Origin: Streptomyces sp. A 4/2
GTDB taxonomy: Bacteria > Actinomycetota > Actinomycetes > Streptomycetales > Streptomycetaceae
Length of the DNA: 64,000 nt
Direction: 5' to 3'
Assembly: GCF_940670765.1 (NCBI RefSeq)
Contig: NZ_CALNVW010000046.1
Location: forward strand, 62,001 to 126,000
The notes under the pieces were generated by a model. That model was given only the letters and a program-made list of their open reading frames with translations, was not told the DNA's origin and did not search any database. Shown here piece after piece: positions 59,247 through 64,000 of the stretch (position 1 is its first letter; the number at the start of each line of letters is the position of its first letter). The position numbers and the translations under genes are program-made.

Positions 59247-60286
59247 GCCGGAAATGCCCCACGTCCAGCCGGGTCGGTCGTCTCTACGATCACTGTGCGA
59301 GCTTCGGGAAGGCGCATCGCGTTCCGGATGAGCTGGAAGACCTCCTCGATCACCGCCAGGTCAGTGGCGCACAGGGGCCCGTCGAGACAGTCGAAGTACC
59401 GGCTGACCTCTGTCCGGTCGCCCACGCCGACGGCCACCACGGCGTTCTGCGCCTGGTGGAGGATGAACCGCAGGGCGACTCGGAGCCGGGCATCGGCCGA
59501 GGGGCCGAACCGGTCGGCCAAGACGGCCAGGCTGCGGTCGATTGCTGCGGTCTGCTCTTTCGCCTGGTCCGTCGCCCGGGTCTCCATACGTGGGCGCCTG
59601 CCGGCGAGGATGCCGTTGGCCAGTGGAGAGGCGATCAGCAAGCCGACGCCGTGGCGGTCAGTGAAGGTTCCCAGGTCCTCGCCGTCACCGATGTCCGGCA
59701 GCGGGAGCAGCCCGTTCGCCCGTGTCCAGACGACGTCGGGGCGGATCTCGTCGAAGAGCTCCAGGAAGCGGCGAACGTAGCGGTGGGAGGAACAGCCGTC
59801 CGGGCCTCGCAGGCCGATGGCTCGTATCTGGCCGAGATCCCGAAGGGTCCGCATTTGCTCGACGACGGGGGCGAGGTAGCGATCGCCGTTGCCGAAGTCG
59901 TACGACTCCAGTGTGTAGACGGCGAGTTCGGCGAGGTACAGATTCTCCAGCGTCTGTTCGAGCTGATGGCGCACACGCGGGCCGGCGTACGGGTGAGGAG
60001 CAGAACCCAGCACACGGCCCACGGTGCTGGACACCTGCACCCTGTGGCCCCGGTTCTCTTTGAGGATCTTGCCGACGAGCCGCTCGGCGTGCCCGTGAAG
60101 ATGGCTGTCCGCCGTGTCGACGAGTTCCACGCCTGACTCCACGGCGCAGCGCAGGCCGTCGAGGAGCTTCTCGTCGTCCGGCCGGCTCGTGCCCACGGAC
60201 CACCGTGAGGTGCCCGTTCCGACACACAGGGGTTTCAAGAGCAAGCCCGGCGCCACGGGACGGCGGGGAAGATCGCGGGGCAGCAT
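59219..60286 (-). CDS. Aldo-keto reductase-like protein lacking catalytic residues
   Basis: A 355-residue AKR-fold protein on the minus strand. The core pattern VELVDTADSHLHGHAE aligns with the DTADVYG.SE segment, but the catalytic Tyr is absent; the following Lys region (normally ATKxG) reads QVSSTVGRV; and the LHRPD-type His is replaced by Glu in YTLESYDFG. Only Asp remains of the Asp-Tyr-Lys-His tetrad. It may bind a nucleotide or act in regulation rather than reduce aldehydes. TGATG-coupled to the ATPase gene upstream. Confidence 0.75.
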   Translation of the reverse strand: MLPRDLPRRPVAPGLLLKPLCVGTGTSRWSVGTSRPDDEKLLDGLRCAVESGVELVDTADSHLHGHAERLVGKILKENRGHRVQVSSTVGRVLGSAPHPYAGPRVRHQLEQTLENLYLAELAVYTLESYDFGNGDRYLAPVVEQMRTLRDLGQIRAIGLRGPDGCSSHRYVRRFLELFDEIRPDVVWTRANGLLPLPDIGDGEDLGTFTDRHGVGLLIASPLANGILAGRRPRMETRATDQAKEQTAAIDRSLAVLADRFGPSADARLRVALRFILHQAQNAVVAVGVGDRTEVSRYFDCLDGPLCATDLAVIEEVFQLIRNAMRLPEARTVIVETTDPAGRGAFPAQPDTPLRR

Positions 60287-60759
60287 CAGTGCATGCCACC
60301 CGCTCGATAGAGGAAGACAGCGACGACTCGTTTCCCCGCCTCGTCGCTCTGCACACGCCAAGCACTGGCCAATTCGTTCACCAGAAACAGGCCTCTCCCG
60401 TTCACATCCTCATCGCCGGCCGGTGCCGACTCCCGGGGCACCGCGGCCGTGTCGCGGTCGCGGTCGCGGACCTGGACCACCATCCCCCACGGGTACAGGT
60501 CCAGGGAGACGTCGACAGCCTCCCCGGCGTGCGTGACCGCGTTGCCCACCAGCTCGTCGGCCACCAGGACCACGTCGTCCATGAACTCCGCCGGTGCCCG
60601 GGTGAGCGCACGACGGACTATGCCGCGAGCAGCGCTCTGCGGCGCGTCGAGGCCACGGAGGTCGAGCACGGCGTGCGTCAGCGGACGACCGAGGCTGCAT
60701 TCCTGGTTCTCTTGCAAGGCGGTACTGGGACCAAGCACGGGGGTCACTCCTCGCTGCAT
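60286..60759 (-). CDS. RsbW-like anti-sigma ATPase (HATPase_c)
   Basis: A 157-residue GHKL ATPase: N-box ELVGNAVTHAGE, VQVRDRD, and GRGLFLVNELASAW. This is the short, stand-alone form typical of serine kinase/anti-sigma proteins of Streptomyces, which bind a sigma factor or anti-anti-sigma protein. No sigma partner is adjacent. Start ATG 60759; its stop overlaps the AKR-like gene. Confidence 0.9.
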   Translation of the reverse strand: MQRGVTPVLGPSTALQENQECSLGRPLTHAVLDLRGLDAPQSAARGIVRRALTRAPAEFMDDVVLVADELVGNAVTHAGEAVDVSLDLYPWGMVVQVRDRDRDTAAVPRESAPAGDEDVNGRGLFLVNELASAWRVQSDEAGKRVVAVFLYRAGGMH

Positions 60760-60840
60760 TCACGATGCCCGGGGGGACGGACTGGCGAGTCCTGGTGAAT
60801 ACGGTCGCTGATGACGTGGCGCTGGCAACAGAGAAAGCCG

Positions 60841-60860
60841 ACCCCACTTCTCCCCACTTC
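60841..60860 (-). repeat. Iteron-like pair A
   Basis: On the minus strand: GAAGTGGGGA GAAGTGGGGT, two 10-bp units in direct succession. Confidence 0.8.
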
Positions 60861-61130
60861 ATCGCCGAGAAGGCGGCCTTCCGGGCATCAGCACGGGCCA
60901 CGGAGGGCCGAATTCGCACACGCGCTCTGGCTCCGCATGGCCACTCCAGCACGACAGCCACCAGCGCGACGTCTCCCAGCACCCACCACAGCCGAAGGAA
61001 CCGTTTCGAAGAGAGGCGTCAAAACCGACCCCTACCTGGCAGAACGTAGAAAATGGCGGCTCCATACCCCACAGACCCGCCAAGCGGGCGCATTATCACG
61101 GTACATAAAACACGGTCAAGCGATTCCGGC

Positions 61131-61150
61131 GAAGTGGGGTGAAGTGGGGT
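61131..61150 (+). repeat. Iteron-like pair B
   Basis: GAAGTGGGGT repeated twice exactly, one helical turn apart. Confidence 0.8.
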
Positions 61151-61277
61151 GGCGGGGGCGGCGCGACCGCCGGACCTGTCGCGCACGTCTCAACACACCA
61201 AAGAATGAACCCTTTTGACCATTTTGCCGATGGGATTGGCGCGGGGAGTCGGCAAGCAGAGACCACTCCGCAGCACC

Positions 61278-61297
61278 GAAGTGGGGAGAAGTGGGGG
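61278..61297 (+). repeat. Iteron-like pair C
   Basis: GAAGTGGGGA GAAGTGGGGG, 147 bp after pair B in the same orientation. Confidence 0.8.
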
Positions 61298-61744
61298 TGG
61301 CTTTTTGCTACCGGCAAGGCTCCCCAAGGGCAACGCTATTCACAGCTTCACGCGATCCCAGGAACACGCAATTCGGCTGCGCAGCCCCTGGGTGACGCAC
61401 AGGTTCACAGCGGTGAACCCTGCTGCCGGGTCAGTGATGCACCGTTCACCAAAGGCTCGCAGGGCGCTGTCGCACCCCGCCCTACACACCCCAGAAGGGA
61501 GTAGTTGATGATGGCCCACCCCGCCGCCGAACGCCCCACGATCAAGGTCTTGGCCACGGCAGAGGCCACCGTCGACCACCCCAGGAACGGGGCGAGCTCC
61601 AGCGCACGGCACAGGCCCCCCGTGCACGCCCTGCGCTGCCTTGCCCTCGGGCTCCGCGCTTCAACCGGGAGTTGCCCGGTGCTGCCCCAGCACCGCGGCT
61701 CCCACAAGGCCGGAGCGAGGCACCCGGGCACGGCGCCCACGCCT

Positions 61745-61782
61745 CCCGGCTGCCGCGGCGAGGGACTCCCCCGCGGCAGCCG
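61745..61782. terminator. Strong hairpin upstream of DUF5999 gene
   Basis: CCGGCTGCCGCGG (61745-61757) with its complement at 61770-61782, loop 12 nt. Could terminate incoming transcription or act as a leader structure. Confidence 0.65.
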
Positions 61783-61846
61783 GTCATCCCTTTCATCGCC
61801 GCTCGAGTTCATGCCTCTCCAGCGCCGCTTCCCTCAAGGAATCGCC

Positions 61847-62047
61847 ATGTGTCAGCACGCGCCCGCCTGCCCCTCCGCCGATGCCCCCGACCACGAGGCC
61901 GCCGTCCTGGTCTCGGCGCATCCCGATCAGGGATGGGCGCTCCGCTGCAACGGGGTACTGACGTTCGACGACACCGGTGAGCTGCTCCCCGACGGCACGA
62001 TCATCGCCCCGCATCGGCCGGCCGCGATGGCGAGTGCAGCCGCATGA
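61847..62047 (+). CDS. DUF5999 protein
   Basis: A 66-residue protein beginning MCQHAPACPSADAPDHEAA and containing HPDQGWALRCNGVLTFDDTGELLPDGTIIAPHRP, the pattern I know as DUF5999, a small Cys-containing family widespread in Streptomyces plasmids and integrative elements. Function unknown. ATG 61847; the stop overlaps the next ATG (62044). Confidence 0.9.
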   Translation: MCQHAPACPSADAPDHEAAVLVSAHPDQGWALRCNGVLTFDDTGELLPDGTIIAPHRPAAMASAAA

Positions 62048-62724
62048 CCGCTCGTCGGTACACACATGGTGGCCTCCCGGTGCCGGATGTGGCCGCGTGG
62101 AGCGCGGAGACGCCACGTGTGCCGGCCGTGGTTCGTCACCGGACCGGGCAAGGGATCGCTTTCGCGGACGAGGGCCCGTTCGACCGTGATGTGGACGGGG
62201 CGCTGTGGATCCGCCAGCCCATCGCTCGGGGATCCGGCCGTCCCCTGTTCCCCACCGTCCACGCCTTGCGTCAGCGTCGGGCCGTCAGCCGAATGCTGTG
62301 CCAGGTGTGCGGCGCCGACACCCTCGAGCAGGATCCGGAGCGGCAGTTGTTCGTCCTCAAGGACGTCGGCCGGCCGGTCGGAGAGGGAGAGCTGACCACC
62401 GCGGCCCCGGTCTGCCCCCCGTGTGCGCTGATCGCGGTCGAGCACTGCCCGCACCTGCGCAAGCACGTCGCGGCCTGGGTCGAACGGCCGCTGCCGTGGG
62501 GCGTCGCCGGAATCCCGTACGACAGGCACACCCTTCTGCCCGTCCCCGGCGACGACCTCACCAAGGTCGCCTACGACGATCCCGCCCTCCGCTGGATTGT
62601 GGCCACCCGTCAGGTGCTGTCCCTCAACGGCTGTACCGCCGTGTTCAAGGACTCCGGGTACCTCCTGCCGTCCGGTGTCGTCGACCCTCAGCGGCCGCTG
62701 CCGCGCGAGGCGGTGACGAGGTGA
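62044..62724 (+). CDS. Zinc-ribbon protein (paralogue 3 of 3)
   Basis: A 226-residue protein. Core: MLCQVCGADTLEQDPERQLFVLKDV...PVCPPCALIAVEHCPHL, the same Cys pattern as in the proteins at 26827 and 39012. N- and C-terminal regions differ. ATGA-coupled to DUF5999 and GTGA-coupled to the next gene, so it is in a translational chain. Confidence 0.75.
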   Translation: MTARRYTHGGLPVPDVAAWSAETPRVPAVVRHRTGQGIAFADEGPFDRDVDGALWIRQPIARGSGRPLFPTVHALRQRRAVSRMLCQVCGADTLEQDPERQLFVLKDVGRPVGEGELTTAAPVCPPCALIAVEHCPHLRKHVAAWVERPLPWGVAGIPYDRHTLLPVPGDDLTKVAYDDPALRWIVATRQVLSLNGCTAVFKDSGYLLPSGVVDPQRPLPREAVTR

Positions 62725-63230
62725 CCCCCTTCCACTCGCGTGCCGAGCAGCTCCTGGGTGTGCAGCTTCTCGCCGCGACGGCCGCCCACGACTACGAGTA
62801 CTGGAAGAGCCGGCTCGCGAACCCCGGCCTCTTGCTCGACGCGGTAGCCGTGGCTCTGTATCGGCTTCCGCTGCTGGCGGTCCCGGTGGGCACGGATCGC
62901 CGCGGCGGGTTCATGGACATGGCCGACCCGGGCTTCGCTGAAGCACTCGCCGACGCCCTGCGGGGACGTCCCGGCTTCGACCGGGTCACTGCCTCCGGGC
63001 AGGTCGTGCACTGGGGCGAGCCGATGCCGGAAGGCCTCGCCCCGGATGCCCGCCGCCGCTTCCAGGGCCTGCGGGAGGAGCCCAGGTACGGGCCCTGTAT
63101 ACGGCCCCCCGCCGGACACGGGGGGCGTGACTCAGGCGTGAGGAGCTGGCCTCTCGTGCCCGGGTCACCGCCCGAACGGCAGCCCGCCTCCCCCTGGGCT
63201 GTCGTCGCGGCCGGCGCCGCGCCCGCCTGA
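62721..63230 (+). CDS. Hypothetical protein
   Basis: A 169-residue protein starting at GTG 62721 (GTGA). Helical N-terminal half (LLGVQLLAATAAHDYEYWKSRLANPGLLLDAVAVALYRLP), then ADALRGRPGFDRVTASGQVVHWGEPMPEG; the last 50 residues look disordered. Unknown. Confidence 0.6.
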   Translation: MTPFHSRAEQLLGVQLLAATAAHDYEYWKSRLANPGLLLDAVAVALYRLPLLAVPVGTDRRGGFMDMADPGFAEALADALRGRPGFDRVTASGQVVHWGEPMPEGLAPDARRRFQGLREEPRYGPCIRPPAGHGGRDSGVRSWPLVPGSPPERQPASPWAVVAAGAAPA

Positions 63231-63325
63231 CAGCCGCGGCGCGCTGTCCCCGCTCTGGTGCCGTGCCGGCCATCCCCGCCGCGGCGCGGCACCAGAGCCC
63301 CGATCACTCGCTGGAGACCAACCTC

Positions 63326-63763
63326 ATGACCTTACGCAGTGACTACCTGTGGCACATCGCTCTCGGTGAGCAGCCGCCGACGAGGCTTCCCTCGGACCTG
63401 GCTTCGGTGCGGGTAGGCCTGGCGCTCGGCCTGCCCGCGATCGAGGCCCTCGTCGGGGAGGGCACGGGTGTCGGGCCGGTGAAGTACTGCCTGGCCCATC
63501 GCCAGCTCGTGGTGCCGGTGGAGGCCGAGACGGTTCACCGGTGGAGAGCCGCGCACTCCGACTGCGTCCCCTCGGCGGGGTCCCGGAGCTGTAGTGCGGG
63601 CGGCTACCGCGGCTGCATGGGCCTGTGGGTGACCCGCCCCGGCCCGGCCCGGACCGCGGTCACCCCGGCCGGCGCGCTGCACGAGGCACTCAGCCTCACC
63701 CGCGCCCGCCTGCGCACGGCTGGCACGCACTACCCCCGTCACCAGGAGGCCCGCTGTGCGTAG
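63326..63763 (+). CDS. Hypothetical protein
   Basis: A 145-residue protein, ATG 63326 after CTGGAGACC. N-terminal LRSDYLWHIALGEQPPTRLPSDLASVRVGLALGLPAIEAL, then KYCLAHRQLVVPV and a Cys pair (CVPSAGSRSC). Family unknown. The next start lies within its end. Confidence 0.55.
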   Translation: MTLRSDYLWHIALGEQPPTRLPSDLASVRVGLALGLPAIEALVGEGTGVGPVKYCLAHRQLVVPVEAETVHRWRAAHSDCVPSAGSRSCSAGGYRGCMGLWVTRPGPARTAVTPAGALHEALSLTRARLRTAGTHYPRHQEARCA

Positions 63764-63866
63764 ACCGGCGTCCGAGAGCAGCGCCTGGTGGTCGTGGCGG
63801 CCCGGCCGCGGTCACCTCCGCGTCCTGGCGTTCGCCCTCGCCGAATCCGTGCCGAGGCAGTGGTGA
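63756..63866 (+). CDS. Possible small basic protein
   Basis: A 36-residue frame (GTG 63756) with a strong GGAGG ribosome-binding site, overlapping the previous stop and the next start (GTGA at 63863). Trp/Arg-rich. The overlap chain favours real translation. Confidence 0.45.
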   Translation: MRRPASESSAWWSWRPGRGHLRVLAFALAESVPRQW

Positions 63867-64000
63867 CTGCCACCGGACTGGTCATCACCGGCCTGATCGT
63901 GCTGGTCATGGCCGTCCTGGTGCTCCTCGGCCCCCGGCTGACCGCTCGGCGGCCCCCGCCGGAGACGGATGACCCTGCTCCGTTCCCACCCCTCGACCTT
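63863..64000 (+). CDS. Small membrane protein (partial, runs off window)
   Basis: GTG 63863 in a GTGA overlap. The first 25 residues are a hydrophobic helix (LVITGLIVLVMAVLVLLGP), followed by basic and Pro-rich sequence to the window end. Single-pass membrane protein; remainder not visible. It belongs to the small-gene chain that begins with DUF5999. Confidence 0.65.
   Translation, partial: MTATGLVITGLIVLVMAVLVLLGPRLTARRPPPETDDPAPFPPLDL

Larger units (their letters stand above)
60760..61846. other. Non-coding region with paired 10-bp repeats
   Basis: About 1.09 kb without a convincing gene. It holds three pairs of direct 10-bp repeats GAAGTGGGGN: 60841-60860 (on the minus strand), 61131-61150 and 61278-61297. 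Between and around them there are AT-richer patches (61100-61120 and 61196-61230). A long hairpin closes it at 61745-61782. It looks like an iteron-type control or replication region. One frame from ATG 61505 has a ribosome-binding site (GGGAGTAG) but runs through the hairpin; I do not call it. Confidence 0.55.

Noticed and set aside
61505-61846. Upstream extension of the DUF5999 frame to ATG 61505
   Set aside because: Has a plausible ribosome-binding site, but crosses a 13-bp perfect hairpin and has no sequence resembling the family; DUF5999 begins at 61847.
1-64000. CRISPR arrays, tRNA, rRNA, transposases, integrase
   Set aside because: None recognised by reading; the repeats found are promoter copies, iteron-like units and hairpins.

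Overview
The window is very GC-rich actinobacterial DNA, almost certainly from Streptomyces or a close relative. Evidence is the strong G/C bias at third codon positions, many GTG starts, ATGA/GTGA-type overlaps between consecutive genes, rare TTA codons, and Streptomyces-typical families (DUF397 with a DUF5753-type XRE regulator, DUF5999, BTAD, a Tad locus). There are no rRNA or tRNA genes and no core chromosomal operons, and many small orphan genes. I infer a large, probably conjugative plasmid or integrative element. No replication initiator, integrase, transposase or CRISPR array was recognised.

Layout. 1-9.7 kb: the end of a Mom-like DNA-modification gene, a run of small orphan genes, a complete NAD-dependent DNA ligase, then an operon led by a protein resembling the anti-CRISPR AcrVA2. 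9.8-13.0 kb: secreted and membrane proteins, including a lipoprotein HNH nuclease. 13.5-25.8 kb: an XRE regulator and a long Tad/Flp-type pilus operon (SAF/CpaB, CpaE, CpaF, TadB, TadC, pilin-like, three TadE/G-like proteins, and a LysM-BTAD membrane regulator), closed by a strong terminator. 25.9-35.6 kb: orphan genes, a GNAT acetyltransferase and a zinc-ribbon protein. 35.8-42.7 kb: an operon with an AAA ATPase, an orphan DndC-type sulfurtransferase, a zinc-ribbon protein, a frameshifted gene and an unusual RNB exoribonuclease fused to two dsRNA-binding domains. 42.8-52.9 kb: DUF4406, membrane and helical-repeat proteins, a P-loop NTPase with an acidic partner, DUF4314, and a tandem pair of paralogues. 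53.0-60.8 kb: a DUF397/XRE pair, two large regulator-like proteins, asparaginase, PPC-domain protein, Nudix hydrolase, a degenerate aldo-keto reductase and an RsbW-like ATPase. 60.8-61.8 kb: a non-coding region with paired 10-bp repeats. 61.8-64 kb: DUF5999 and small plasmid-type genes.

The main unifying feature is a family of ten nearly identical promoters spread from 475 to 52184, on both strands. Each has -35 TTGCTT, a 17-18 bp spacer and a -10 such as TATGGT, and carries a palindrome of the type TTAACTC-N3-GAGTTAA across the -35 and spacer. They lie before the first gene cluster, ligA, the AcrVA2-like operon, the ATPase/DndC operon, the NTPase pair and several orphan operons, but not before the Tad locus or the 53-61 kb cluster. 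They therefore look like one element-wide regulon under a single regulator. The cargo (DNA ligase, anti-CRISPR-like protein, possibly DNA sulfur modification) suggests establishment or anti-defence functions for a newly entered element; that last step is inference.
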